A stretch of DNA of 64,000 nucleotides from Massilia pinisoli (GCF_024753285.1 NZ_JANUGW010000030.1:17389-81388), one strand, 5' to 3'; shown: positions 7,740 to 17,793, numbered from the stretch's first letter. Numbers and translations are program-made. Notes: generated by a model not told the origin, from the sequence alone.

Positions 7740-9746
7740 TCAGATGTCGAGCGGATCCACCTCGAGCGACCACCGCACCCGCGACTTCATGGCACGCAGC
7801 GCATCCACCCACTCGTTGAGGAACGCCTGCAGCGCCGGCCGCGAATTCGATTCGACGAGCAGCTGCGCGCGGTCGACGTTGTGCACGCGGGTCATCGTCA
7901 TCGGGATCGGGTCGTTGATGACGACCGTGTCCGACGGCACCGCATCGCGCGCGGCCTCGAGGAATTCGATCGCCGTCGCCAGCTCGGGCGCCTCGGCGCG
8001 CAGCAGCGCCTGGTACATGTACGGGGGCAGCGCGGCCTGGTGGCGCTCTTCCAGCAGGCTACCCGCGAAGCGGTCATAGTCGTGCCGCATCACGGCGCCG
8101 TACAGCGGATGCTGGCAATAGCGCGACTGGATCAGCACCTCCGATTCCAGGCCCGCGCGGCCGGCACGCCCCGCCACCTGCATCAGCTGCGCGAACAGGC
8201 GCTCGCTGGCGCGGTAGTCTTGCGAGAACAGTGCCGTGTCCGGATTCAGCACGCCGACGAGCGTCAGCTTTTTGAAGTCGTGGCCCTTCGCGACCATCTG
8301 CGTGCCGATCAGGATGTCGACGTCGCCCCGATGAACGGTATCGAACGCTTCCTGCGCGCTGCCCTTCCTGCGCGTGGAATCGGCGTCGATGCGCAGGATG
8401 CGCGCGTCCGGGAACAGCACCTGCAGGCCTTCCTCGACGCGCTGCGTGCCGCGGCCCAGCGGCTGCAAATCGATGTTGCCGCAGGTCGGGCACGCGTGCG
8501 GTATGCGCAGCTCGAGCGAGCAGTGATGGCAGCGCAGCCGGCGCTCCGGCCGGTGCAGCACCATGAACGCCGTGCAGCGCGTGCAGTTGCTGATCCAGCC
8601 GCACGCCTCGCAGCACAGCACCGGCGCATAGCCGCGCCGGTTCAGGAACAGCAACGATTGCTCGCCCCGCTCCATGCGCTGCCGCAGCGCCTGCATCAAC
8701 GTGGACGTGAGGCCTTCCTTCGGCTTGTCGCGCTCCATGTCGATGAGTTTTACGCGCGGCAGCACGGCGTCGCGCACGGCACGCTCGCGCAGTTCCAGCC
8801 TGCGGTAGCGGCCCGTCTGCGCGTGGTGCCAGCTTTCCAGCGATGGCGTCGCGGAGCCGAGCACGATGGGAATGCCGAGCTGGCGCGCGCGCCACACCGC
8901 GAGGTCGCGCGCCGAATAGCGCAGGCCTTCCTGCTGCTTGTACGACGGGTCGTGTTCCTCGTCGATGACGATCATTTTCAAGTTCGGCAGCGACGACAGG
9001 ATCGCCAGCCGCGTGCCCAACACGATGCGCGCGCGGCCCGTGTGCGCGGCCAGCCAGTGCAGCATGCGCTCGCCTTCCGACAGGCTGCTGTGCAAAGTGG
9101 CCAACATGACGCCGGGGAAGCGCGCGCGGATGTTCGCCTCCAGCTGCGGCGTCAGGTTGATCTCCGGGACGAGGATCAGGATCTGGGCATCGGCGTCGCG
9201 TTGCAAGACCTGGGCGCAGGCTTGCAGATACACCTCGGTCTTGCCGCTGCCCGTCACGCCGTACAGCAGCAGCGGGGTGAACCCCGTCGCGCCGCCGATG
9301 GCGTCCGCGGCCTGCTGCTGGGCTGCGTTCAGTACGGGCATGTCGGCCGGGGTCGCGTCGTGCACGTCGTCCAGCTTGCCCAGTTTCTTCAGCGCGCGGT
9401 CCAGCGCGACGGTCGTCGACAGCCGCAGGTTTTTCGGCAGGCCCGGCAGCGCCACCTCGCCCAGCGGGCGGTGATAGTAGGCGCCGGCGAAGCGCGCCAG
9501 CGCGATCCAGCGCTCCGGCAGCGGCGTCAGCTGCGTGCGCACGGCGAGCGCATCCTTCAGCTTGTCGGCCGGGACATCCGTCTCGTGTTTGACGGCGACG
9601 ATCAGCCCGACCGCCTCGCGCCGCCCGAAGTTGACGAGCGCCAACTGCCCGACCTGCGGCTCACTGCCGGGCTCGCATACCCAGCGGTAATCGAACAGGC
9701 TGTCGAGTGGCGTGTCGAGCGCGATTTGCAGGATGCAGTGGGACAA
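7740..9746 (-). CDS. priA: Primosomal protein N' (PriA, replication restart helicase)
   Basis: The 668-aa SF2 helicase reloads the replisome at stalled forks. The N-terminal 3'-end-binding part starts with the family sequence LQIALDTPLDSLFDY. Helicase motifs follow: Walker A GVTGSGKTEVY, IDEEHDPSYKQQEG, and GSATPSLES. The PriA-specific zinc module has cysteines in CCEACGWISNCTRC and CHHC...CPTCG, and QVAGRAGRAG comes later. The start is a TTG, preceded by AAGG; no ATG or GTG lies close upstream, and the next residues are conserved. The rare start suggests weak expression. Two exact DnaA-box-like sites sit 32-52 bp upstream. Confidence 0.95.
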   Translation of the reverse strand: MSHCILQIALDTPLDSLFDYRWVCEPGSEPQVGQLALVNFGRREAVGLIVAVKHETDVPADKLKDALAVRTQLTPLPERWIALARFAGAYYHRPLGEVALPGLPKNLRLSTTVALDRALKKLGKLDDVHDATPADMPVLNAAQQQAADAIGGATGFTPLLLYGVTGSGKTEVYLQACAQVLQRDADAQILILVPEINLTPQLEANIRARFPGVMLATLHSSLSEGERMLHWLAAHTGRARIVLGTRLAILSSLPNLKMIVIDEEHDPSYKQQEGLRYSARDLAVWRARQLGIPIVLGSATPSLESWHHAQTGRYRRLELRERAVRDAVLPRVKLIDMERDKPKEGLTSTLMQALRQRMERGEQSLLFLNRRGYAPVLCCEACGWISNCTRCTAFMVLHRPERRLRCHHCSLELRIPHACPTCGNIDLQPLGRGTQRVEEGLQVLFPDARILRIDADSTRRKGSAQEAFDTVHRGDVDILIGTQMVAKGHDFKKLTLVGVLNPDTALFSQDYRASERLFAQLMQVAGRAGRAGLESEVLIQSRYCQHPLYGAVMRHDYDRFAGSLLEERHQAALPPYMYQALLRAEAPELATAIEFLEAARDAVPSDTVVINDPIPMTMTRVHNVDRAQLLVESNSRPALQAFLNEWVDALRAMKSRVRWSLEVDPLDI

Positions 9747-10304
9747 TCGGTGACCTTGTCGAGAAACTGTGGGGAACTGTGGAAAACTTTGTGGAAAATG
9801 GAAAAGTTGACCGTGAAGAAGGTTTACGCTAGATCAAAACGCTCGGGAATTCTCTATGCTCATCAAGAAAATAACCTTATGAATTCAATGACTTACGATT
9901 TTCAGCCTTAAAGCCACGAAATATCCCATCGCTCGCTCACTTCTGTGCATAACTGCGCCGTTCCAGTGCAAAACTTGTGCGCAGTGCAGCATAATCTTGA
10001 TACAACACTTGAAGAAAATACGTAAACCCCGGTAAACCAAGCACTTTTCCGGATTATTCACAGAATCTGTGCATAACTTTGTGAACAATGGGCTGAAAGC
10101 CTCGGTGGATAAGTGGTCACTCCCCTCGACGCCCCTCTGCGCCCCCCAGCGAACCCGACAATAAACCTCATCAAATCAACCACTTAGCATATGCGGGCAG
10201 ATACTGTACATTTCTACAGTCCACGCAGCCCGCGCGCGATTTTTTGTGAATAAGTGTGATTGCCCGCGCGATGCGCTGCAAAAAAGGCACCGCTCGGGAA
10301 TGCG
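9747..10304. other. priA-hemE intergenic region with a DnaA-box-like cluster
   Basis: There is no gene here. Six exact matches to TTWTNCACA occur at 9778-9786, 9790-9798, 9944-9952, 10068-10076 and 10245-10253 (minus) and 10054-10062 (plus). Near matches lie at 9768-9776, 10080-10088 and 10104-10112. Sites 10054-10062 and 10068-10076 form a dyad. A+T is raised around 9780-9910 and 9990-10090. This is compatible with a replication origin, a DnaA-titrating or reactivating locus, or DnaA control of priA. The usual betaproteobacterial oriC lies beside dnaA, which is not in the window, so I do not call it oriC. Confidence 0.65.
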
Positions 10305-11387
10305 TCAGGCGCCGCGCTGGCGACGGCTGAAGTCGTGCACCGCCTCGACCATCGCCGTCACCGACTCCGGCGGCGTGAATTGCGAGATGCCGTGCCCCAG
10401 GTTGAACACGTGGCCATGGCCGGCCGACGGGGTGCCGTAGCTGGCGAGCGCCTTTTCCACCTCGGCGCGGATCTGGTCCGGGCCGGCGAACAGGATCGCG
10501 GGGTCGAGGTTGCCCTGCAGGGCGACGCGGTCGCCCACCTGTGCGCGCGCGCGGCCCAGGTTGACGGTCCAGTCGAGGCCCAGCGCGTCGGCGCCCCCGT
10601 CCGCCATCTCGTCCAGCCACAGCCCGCCGCCCTTCGTGAACATGATGGACGGGATGCGCACGCCGTCCTTTTCGCGCTGCAGCTTCGCCACGACCTTGCG
10701 CATATAGTCCAGCGAGAACGACTGGTAGGCGCCGTCCGCCAGCGCGCCGCCCCAGGAGTCGAAGATCATGACGGCCTGGGCGCCCGCGTCGATCTGGGCG
10801 TTCAGGTATTGCGCGACGGCTTCCGCGTTGACGTCCAGGATCCGGTGCATCAGGTCCGGGCGCGAATACAGCATCTTCTTGATCGTGTGGAATTCGCGCG
10901 AGCCGCCGCCTTCGACCATATAGCAGGCCAGGGTCCAGGGGCTGCCGGAAAAGCCGATCAGCGGCACGCGGCCGTTCAGCGCCGTGCGGATCGACGTCAC
11001 GGCATCGAACACGTACTGCAACGACGCCATGTCGGGCACGCGCAGCGCGGCCACCTCGGCCTCCGTGCGCACGGTACGTTCGAATTTCGGGCCCTCGCCA
11101 TCCTCGAAGTACAGGCCGAGGCCCATCGCGTCCGGCACGGTCAGGATGTCCGAGAACAGGATCGATGCATCCAGCGGGTAGCGGTCGATCGGCTGCAAGG
11201 TGACTTCGGTGGCGAAGTCCGGATTCTTGGCCAGCCCCATGAACGAACCGGCCTTCGCGCGCGTGGCGCGGTACTCCGGCAGGTAGCGGCCCGCCTGGCG
11301 CATCAGCCACACCGGCGTGTAGTCCGTCGGCTGGCGCAGCAGCGCACGCAAGAAGGTATCGTTCTGCAGCGGGGCAAATTGTGGCAT
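10305..11387 (-). CDS. hemE: Uroporphyrinogen decarboxylase
   Basis: HemE decarboxylates the four acetate side chains of uroporphyrinogen III to give coproporphyrinogen III in heme synthesis. The 360-aa product has the signatures PVWLMRQAGRYLPEYR near the N-terminus, DASILFSDILTVPDAMG, GFSGSPWTLACYM and, near the end, GHGHVFNLGHGI. The start is the ATG at 11387 (MPQFAPLQ); an in-frame TTG three codons upstream (11396) is a weaker option. It is a single gene, upstream of the DnaA-box-rich gap and priA. Transcription diverges from the S9 peptidase gene at 11536. Confidence 0.96.
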   Translation of the reverse strand: MPQFAPLQNDTFLRALLRQPTDYTPVWLMRQAGRYLPEYRATRAKAGSFMGLAKNPDFATEVTLQPIDRYPLDASILFSDILTVPDAMGLGLYFEDGEGPKFERTVRTEAEVAALRVPDMASLQYVFDAVTSIRTALNGRVPLIGFSGSPWTLACYMVEGGGSREFHTIKKMLYSRPDLMHRILDVNAEAVAQYLNAQIDAGAQAVMIFDSWGGALADGAYQSFSLDYMRKVVAKLQREKDGVRIPSIMFTKGGGLWLDEMADGGADALGLDWTVNLGRARAQVGDRVALQGNLDPAILFAGPDQIRAEVEKALASYGTPSAGHGHVFNLGHGISQFTPPESVTAMVEAVHDFSRRQRGA

Positions 11388-11535
11388 GGCTGACAATCCG
11401 TTCGAGAATTGGAGGGCAAACTTCTATTATCGCATTCCCGGCACCCGCACACCCATCGACGCGGACATACGACCCGGCGGCAGCCACTTATAATGCTTGT
11501 CTTCTCCCAGCCGTACGCCATCTTCAGGACCGACC

Positions 11536-13479
11536 ATGACCGACACCATCCGCAAACAGGCCGCGCCCTGCGGCGCCTGGACTTCCCCGATCACCGCCGC
11601 CATCGTCGCGGCCGGCGCCACGCCGCTGTCGCAAGTGCTCTCGGATGGCGGCGAAGTCTACTGGCTGGCGGGCCGCGCCAGCGAGGGCGGCCGCAACACG
11701 CTGATGCGCCTGCGCGACGGCCGGGCCGAGGAGTTGACGCCGGCGCCGTTCAACGTGCGCACCCGCGTGCACGAGTATGGCGGCGGCGCCACCCTCGTCG
11801 CGGACAGCCACATCTGGTTCTCGAACTTCTCCGACAACACGGTGTACCGCATCGACCGCCACGGCGACAGCGTGCCGGTCCCCGTCAGCGCCGGCGGCGC
11901 CAAGCGCTGGGCCGACTTCGTGCTGGACCGCACGCATCGTCGCCTCGTCGGCGTCCGCGAAGACCATTCGGCGGGCGGCACGTACCCCGTCAACACGCTG
12001 TGCGCGCTGGGCGCCGACGGCACGGAAACGGTACTCGTCGACGGCAACGACTTCTATTCGTCGCCGCGCATCTCGCCGGACGGCAGGCACGTCGCCTGGC
12101 TCTGCTGGGACAACCCGCGCATGCCGTGGCAGGGCACCGAGTTGTGGCTGGCCGAAATCGGCGGGGACGGCACACTGCTTGACGGGCGCCTCGTCGCGGG
12201 CGGCGAAGAAGAAGCCATCGTCCAGCCGGAATGGTCGCCGGACGGCACCTTGTACTTCGTCTCCGACCGCAGCGGCTGGTGGAACCTGTACCGCTACGAG
12301 CATGGCGTCGTGCACCCCGTGTGCCCGCGCGCGGCCGAATTCGGCGGCCCGCACTGGACGTTCGGGAACAGCATGTACGGCTTCCGCTCGGCCACGGAAA
12401 TCGTCTGCGCGTATATCGAGGATGGCGTCAGCCGCCTCGCGCGCATCGACACGGGCTGCGGCAAGCTGGCCGAGATCGAGACGCCGTACCAGGAAATCCG
12501 CGAGCTGCGCGTGGCCGGCGACACCGTCGCACTGCTGGGCGGCGCGCCCACGCTGGCGGCCGAAGTCGCGCAATTCGACCTGAACACGGGCCGGCGCGAC
12601 GTGCTGGCGCGCTCGATCGAGCAGTTGCCGGACGTAGGCTACCTGTCCGTCCCGGAGAGCATCCACTATCCGAGCGAGAACGGACGGACGTCGTACGCGT
12701 TCTACTACCCGCCCACGAACAAGGACCACGCGCCGCAGCCGGGCGAGCTGCCGCCGCTGATGGTGATCGGCCACGGCGGCCCGACCGGCATGGCGGCCAG
12801 CACCTTGAAACTGGCGACGCAGTTCTGGACGAGCCGCGGCATCGCCGTGCTGGACGTGAACTACGGCGGCAGCACGGGCTTCGGCCGCGCCTACCGCGAC
12901 CTGCTGAAGGGACAATGGGGCGTGATCGACGTCGAGGATTGCGTCGCCGGCGCGCAGCACCTCGTCGACCGGGATCTCGTCGACCGCGAGCGCCTCGTGA
13001 TCCGCGGCGGCAGCGCGGGCGGCCTGACGACGTTGTGCGCCCTCGCCTTCCACGACGTGTTCAAGGCCGGCGCCAGCTATTACGGCGTGTCCGACCTGAA
13101 GGGCCTGGACGCGGACTCGCACAAGTTCGAATCGCACTACAACGAATACCTGATCGCGCCGAAGGCCAGCGCCGACCGCGTCTACGCCGAGCGCTCGCCC
13201 ATCAACCACACGGATAAGCTGCACCGGCCGATGATCTTCTTCCAGGGCCTGGACGACAAGGTCGTGCCGCCGCCGCAATCGGAAGTGATGGTGTGCGCCC
13301 TGCGCGCGCGCGGCGTGCCCGTCGCCTACGTCACGCTGGACGGCGAAGGCCACGGCTTCCGCAAGGCCGACAGCATCGTGCGCACCTTGGAAGCGGAGCT
13401 GTACTTCTACCTGCGCGTGTTCGGCATTCCCGTTCCGACCAGCCTGCCGGCCATCGAGATCGAGAACCTCCCGGCATGA
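11536..13479 (+). CDS. S9 family (prolyl oligopeptidase-type) peptidase
   Basis: The 647-aa protein has an N-terminal seven-bladed propeller (blade-like repeats such as ISPDGRHVAWL and WSPDGTLYFVSD) and a C-terminal alpha/beta hydrolase domain. The catalytic triad is visible: Ser in RGGSAGGLT, Asp in GLDDKVVPP and His in GEGHGF. The closest families are acylaminoacyl-peptidase and dipeptidyl-peptidase-like S9 enzymes. No signal peptide is seen, so it is probably cytoplasmic. Its stop overlaps the ATG of the downstream helicase (ATGA), so the two are translationally coupled. Confidence 0.85.
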   Translation: MTDTIRKQAAPCGAWTSPITAAIVAAGATPLSQVLSDGGEVYWLAGRASEGGRNTLMRLRDGRAEELTPAPFNVRTRVHEYGGGATLVADSHIWFSNFSDNTVYRIDRHGDSVPVPVSAGGAKRWADFVLDRTHRRLVGVREDHSAGGTYPVNTLCALGADGTETVLVDGNDFYSSPRISPDGRHVAWLCWDNPRMPWQGTELWLAEIGGDGTLLDGRLVAGGEEEAIVQPEWSPDGTLYFVSDRSGWWNLYRYEHGVVHPVCPRAAEFGGPHWTFGNSMYGFRSATEIVCAYIEDGVSRLARIDTGCGKLAEIETPYQEIRELRVAGDTVALLGGAPTLAAEVAQFDLNTGRRDVLARSIEQLPDVGYLSVPESIHYPSENGRTSYAFYYPPTNKDHAPQPGELPPLMVIGHGGPTGMAASTLKLATQFWTSRGIAVLDVNYGGSTGFGRAYRDLLKGQWGVIDVEDCVAGAQHLVDRDLVDRERLVIRGGSAGGLTTLCALAFHDVFKAGASYYGVSDLKGLDADSHKFESHYNEYLIAPKASADRVYAERSPINHTDKLHRPMIFFQGLDDKVVPPPQSEVMVCALRARGVPVAYVTLDGEGHGFRKADSIVRTLEAELYFYLRVFGIPVPTSLPAIEIENLPA

Positions 13480-16400
13480 GCGATGAGGTGTTGCACGCCC
13501 TCGTCGATGCATGCGACGAGCGCCGCAAGCTGATCCTCGCGCTTCTGGCACTCGCCGGCGAGCCGATGGGCCGGCGCCGCATCCACGACCACCTGGCGCC
13601 GCTGGAAGCAAGCAGCAAGGAGGAAGACCTGGCCGAGCCGCTGGCGGGCCTGCATGCCGACGGCCTGATCGGCGAACTGCCGTCGCGCGGCTACACGATC
13701 GCGGCGGACGTGACCTGGCCGGCGATCCAGTGGGCGCTGCGCGCGCGCCGATTCAACGAATTGCGCGACGTGTATCAGCAAGTGACGCCGCTGCGCGTCG
13801 ACTGGCAGGGCACGCCCATGCTGCGCAGCTACCGCCAGGGCGTCGCGCTGCTGCGCTTCGCTCTGCTGGCCGGCGAGGGCCCGAAGACGATCGCCCCGCT
13901 GCTCGCCGCCTGCCTGCGCTGCCACGAAGCCGCGTACCTGCATCCGCTCGTCGACATCTGCGCGCGGCCGTTCGAGCCGGACCTGATGGAACGCATCAAC
14001 GGCCTCGTACGCGACGACGTGCTCGCGGTGCTCGTCAACCACGTGCAGCGCGAACCGGCCAGCGCGCCGGCGATCCGCGCCTATGCCGAGGAACATGCCG
14101 CACAGGGCGGCGCATCGATGGCGCTGCGCACGGCACTGGCCGAACATATGATCCTGTGCGGGCGACTCGACGCGGCGGCCGACCTGCTCGTGGACCTCGA
14201 CGAATCGGCGACGCTGTATTACCGCAGCGTGCTGCAACTGCTGCGCGGCGACACGGCGCCCGCGCTTGCAGGCTTCGACAAGGCCTTGAAAACGCTGCGG
14301 CGCGAGACGGGCAAGCGCAAGGCCGTCTTCGAAGGCATCGGCGGCCATCTGTACGTGACGGCGCTGCTCAGGAGCGACGATGCCAAGCACGCGAAAGCGG
14401 CGGAGGCCTACCTGGACAGCGCCACGCGCGCCGTGCAAAGCCACGACACGGCCGTGTACCAGCAGTTGTCGATGCTGCGCCAGATCCGCGGCGGCACCGT
14501 CGACGCCGAGGTGCTCCCGTCGCGCAACTGGGAGACGTCGCTGCAGCCCGTGATGTTCCGCGCGCTGCTGCACTGGTGGCTCGGCATGCCGCAGTTGATG
14601 GACAAGACCACCATGCTGGAGCAGCAGTTCGACGTGGCGAGGAGTGCCGGCTTCGACTTCGTCGCGGCCCAGATCGCGTCCGTGCTGGGCCAGCTGGGGA
14701 TGGTGGGCCTCGACAAGCAGGCGATCGCGCTGCGCCAGCAGCACCGCTTCGTCGACCTCGCGCTGTGGTTCGAACGCGAGCAGCCGTGGGAGCGCCAGCT
14801 GAACGCCCTCATCAACCTGCAGCCGGCCGTCAACGTGGAAGTCGTGAAGGAATCGCGTCTCGCGTGGCTCGTCGCGTGGGACGCGCACCTGGGCATCCGC
14901 GCGCTCGAACCGCGCGAGCAGAAGCGCGACGTGCAGGGCGGCTGGACGCGCGGCCGGCCCCTCGGCCTGAAGCGGCTCGCGGAAGAGGCAACGGAGCTGG
15001 ACTTCCTCACCGCGCAGGACGTGCAGGTCGCCGGCAGCATCGGCGCCTTCCGCTACTACAGCGGCACGGGGACGCGCTACGAATTCGACCTGGACAAGGC
15101 CGTGGCCGCGCTGGCCGGCCATCCGCTGCTGTTCTGGATGGATTCGCCCGGCACGCGCATCGAACTGCTGCCGGGCGAGCCGCAGCTCGTCGTGCGCGCG
15201 GGCGGCGGCAAGGTCATGATCACGCTCGTGCCGAAGCTAGCGGAGCCGCAGGGCGACGTCGTCGTCACGAAGGAAACGCCGACGCGATTGCGCATCGTGC
15301 GCGTAAAAGACGAGCATCGGCGCATCGGCGCCATCGTCGGCGATGGGCTCGAGGTGCCGCTCGAAGCGGAGAAGCGCGTGTTGCAGGCGATCAGCGCCAT
15401 CTCGTCGATCGTCACCGTGCAGTCCGACATCGGCGGCAGCGCGGCCGACATCGAACAGGTGACGGCCGACATGCGCCTGCACGTCAACCTGCTGCCGTAC
15501 CAGCAGGGCTTGCGCATCCAGGTGATGGTGCGGCCGCTGCCGGATACGGGCCCGTACTTCCGCCCGGGCGACGGCGCGGAAAGCGTCATCGCCGACGTGG
15601 CCGGCGTGCGCACGGAAGCGCGCCGCAGCCTGAACGGCGAACGCGAAGCCGAGCGCCAGTTGCTGGCCGACCTGCCCGCGCTGGAGCATGCGGAAGACGA
15701 ACATGGCGAGTGGCTGCTGGCGGCGCCTATCCACTGCCTGGAGCTCGTCGTCCAGCTGCAGGACCTGGATGCAGCCAAGGTTGTCGTCGCGTGGCCCGAG
15801 GGCGAATCGTTCCGCGTGACGAAGAAGATCACGTCGAAATCCGTGCGCCTGCAGATCCGGCGCGACAAGGACTGGTTCGCCGCGAACGGTGAAGTCCAGG
15901 TCGACGAGAACAAGGTGATGGACTTGCGCGAGCTGCTCGCGCGCGTGCGCGAGGACCGTTTCATCGCGCTCGGCGACAACCAGTTCCTCGCGCTCACGCA
16001 CGAGCTGCATCGGCGCCTGACGGATTTGTCCGCGTACAGCGACGCCGACAAGGAGGCGCTGCGCTTCCACCCGCTCGCCAGCTTCGCGCTGGAAGAGATG
16101 GCGCTGGAAGCGGGCGGCGTCGATGCCGATAAAGCGTGGCGCGCGCATTTGAAACACATGCAGGAGAACGCGGAATTCCGGCCGCAACTGCCGGGCACCT
16201 TGCAGGCAGAGCTGCGCGACTACCAGGTCGAAGGCTTCGAATGGCTGTCCCGCCTTGCGCACTGGGGCGTCGGCGCCTGTCTCGCCGACGATATGGGGCT
16301 CGGCAAGACCTTGCAGGCGCTCGCGCTGATCCTGTCGCGCGCGCCCGGCGGGCCCACGCTGGTTGTCGCGCCGACGTCCGTCGCGACGAACTGGCTGGCG

Positions 16401-17648
16401 GAAGCGGAGCGCTTCGCACCGACCTTGAACGTGCGATTGTTCGGCCCCGGCGACCGCGCCGCGATGCTGAAGGAAGCGGGGCCGTTCGACGTGATCGTCG
16501 CGAGCTACGGCCTGCTGCAGCTGGAATCCGCGCTGTTCGAGGGCATCCGCTGGCACACGATCGTGCTCGATGAAGCGCAGGCCATCAAGAATGCGTACAC
16601 GCGCCGCTCGGCGGCCGTGATGGCGCTGCAGGGCGACTTCAAGATGGTCGCCACGGGCACGCCGCTGGAGAACCACCTGGGCGAGTTGTGGAACCTGTTC
16701 CGCTTCATCAATCCGGGCCTGCTCGGTACGAGCGACCAGTTTCAATTGCGCTTCGCCGGCCCGATCGAAAAAGCGTCCGACAAGCGCGCGGAGCTGGCGG
16801 CACGCGCGCGGCTGCGCCGGCTCACGCAGCCGTTCATCCTGCGCAGGACGAAGGCGCAAGTGCTGTCCGAGCTGCCGCCGCGCACGGAGATCGTGCTGCC
16901 CGTGCAGTTGTCGGAAGAAGAGACGGCGCTGTACGAATCGCTGCGGAGAGAAGCCCTGGAACGCATCGCGTCCCTCGAGGCACCGCAATCGCAGAAGCAG
17001 ATCCAGATCCTCGCGGAGATGATGAAGCTGCGCCGCGCGTGCTGCAATCCGGTGCTCGTGGCGCCCGACAGCGGCATCCGCAGCAGCAAGCTGGAGACGT
17101 TCGCGCGCCTCGCCGACGAGCTGCTGGAGAACCGCCACAAGGCGCTCGTGTTCAGCCAGTTCGTCGACCACCTCACCCTGATCCGCAAGCATCTCGATGA
17201 ACGCGGCATCCGCTACCAATACCTCGACGGGAGCACTCCGATGCAGGAACGGAAGCGCCGCGTGGACGCGTTCCAGGCCGGCGACGGCGACCTGTTCCTC
17301 ATTTCGCTGAAGGCGGGCGGCGTCGGCATCAACCTGACGGCGGCCGACTACGTGATCCACATGGACCCGTGGTGGAACCCCGCGGTGGAAGACCAGGCCA
17401 GCGACCGCGCGCACCGCATGGGGCAGCAGCGGCCCGTCACGATCTACCGGTTAGTCGCGCGCCACACGATCGAGGAAGGCATCGTCGACCTGCACCGCCA
17501 CAAGCGCGACCTGGCGGACAGCCTGCTGGAAGGGACGGACGTCGCCGCGCGCCTGTCGCCGGCGGACATGCTGGCCATGCTGCAGGCCGGCCTGTCCGGC
17601 GGCGCGGAACCGCGCACGCCGTCGGTCGCCGAGTGGCGATCCGACTGA
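13476..17648 (+). CDS. Giant SNF2-family DEAD/DEAH-box helicase with a long helical N-terminal part
   Basis: The 1390-aa product has a C-terminal SWI2/SNF2 ATPase: Walker A LADDMGLGKT (near residue 937), box II LDEAQAIKN (near 1031), TGTPLENHLGELW, and the helicase C lobe with SLKAGGVGINLT and SDRAHRMGQQRP (near 1308). The first about 900 residues begin with a winged-helix-like stretch (RRKLILALLALAGEPM) and continue as helical, repeat-like sequence. I see no SWIM zinc finger. SNF2 proteins translocate on duplex DNA and displace bound proteins; the target is unknown. It is coupled to the S9 peptidase gene, and a second SNF2 gene lies at 56603. Confidence 0.85.
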   Translation: MSDEVLHALVDACDERRKLILALLALAGEPMGRRRIHDHLAPLEASSKEEDLAEPLAGLHADGLIGELPSRGYTIAADVTWPAIQWALRARRFNELRDVYQQVTPLRVDWQGTPMLRSYRQGVALLRFALLAGEGPKTIAPLLAACLRCHEAAYLHPLVDICARPFEPDLMERINGLVRDDVLAVLVNHVQREPASAPAIRAYAEEHAAQGGASMALRTALAEHMILCGRLDAAADLLVDLDESATLYYRSVLQLLRGDTAPALAGFDKALKTLRRETGKRKAVFEGIGGHLYVTALLRSDDAKHAKAAEAYLDSATRAVQSHDTAVYQQLSMLRQIRGGTVDAEVLPSRNWETSLQPVMFRALLHWWLGMPQLMDKTTMLEQQFDVARSAGFDFVAAQIASVLGQLGMVGLDKQAIALRQQHRFVDLALWFEREQPWERQLNALINLQPAVNVEVVKESRLAWLVAWDAHLGIRALEPREQKRDVQGGWTRGRPLGLKRLAEEATELDFLTAQDVQVAGSIGAFRYYSGTGTRYEFDLDKAVAALAGHPLLFWMDSPGTRIELLPGEPQLVVRAGGGKVMITLVPKLAEPQGDVVVTKETPTRLRIVRVKDEHRRIGAIVGDGLEVPLEAEKRVLQAISAISSIVTVQSDIGGSAADIEQVTADMRLHVNLLPYQQGLRIQVMVRPLPDTGPYFRPGDGAESVIADVAGVRTEARRSLNGEREAERQLLADLPALEHAEDEHGEWLLAAPIHCLELVVQLQDLDAAKVVVAWPEGESFRVTKKITSKSVRLQIRRDKDWFAANGEVQVDENKVMDLRELLARVREDRFIALGDNQFLALTHELHRRLTDLSAYSDADKEALRFHPLASFALEEMALEAGGVDADKAWRAHLKHMQENAEFRPQLPGTLQAELRDYQVEGFEWLSRLAHWGVGACLADDMGLGKTLQALALILSRAPGGPTLVVAPTSVATNWLAEAERFAPTLNVRLFGPGDRAAMLKEAGPFDVIVASYGLLQLESALFEGIRWHTIVLDEAQAIKNAYTRRSAAVMALQGDFKMVATGTPLENHLGELWNLFRFINPGLLGTSDQFQLRFAGPIEKASDKRAELAARARLRRLTQPFILRRTKAQVLSELPPRTEIVLPVQLSEEETALYESLRREALERIASLEAPQSQKQIQILAEMMKLRRACCNPVLVAPDSGIRSSKLETFARLADELLENRHKALVFSQFVDHLTLIRKHLDERGIRYQYLDGSTPMQERKRRVDAFQAGDGDLFLISLKAGGVGINLTAADYVIHMDPWWNPAVEDQASDRAHRMGQQRPVTIYRLVARHTIEEGIVDLHRHKRDLADSLLEGTDVAARLSPADMLAMLQAGLSGGAEPRTPSVAEWRSD

Positions 17649-17793
17649 CGATGACCGCCGTTGCGGGTACGTTGACGGCGGTTCGCGTCGCCGGAACGTT
17701 CGTGACGTATTGTTTCAAAAGCCCGCAAGCAGCCCGAATGATGCTAATCTGGCGCCCCCCATCTGGCCCTTCATTCACCCAGGCAGATAGAAC

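Noticed and set aside
9885..10088. A 67-codon minus-strand open frame in the priA-hemE gap
   Set aside because: It runs through the DnaA-box cluster, with unbiased codons and no family resemblance.
17654..17682. Hairpin ACCGCCGT/ACGGCGGT after the first SNF2 gene
   Set aside because: There is no T-tract after it and the 13-nt loop is large, so I do not call a terminator.
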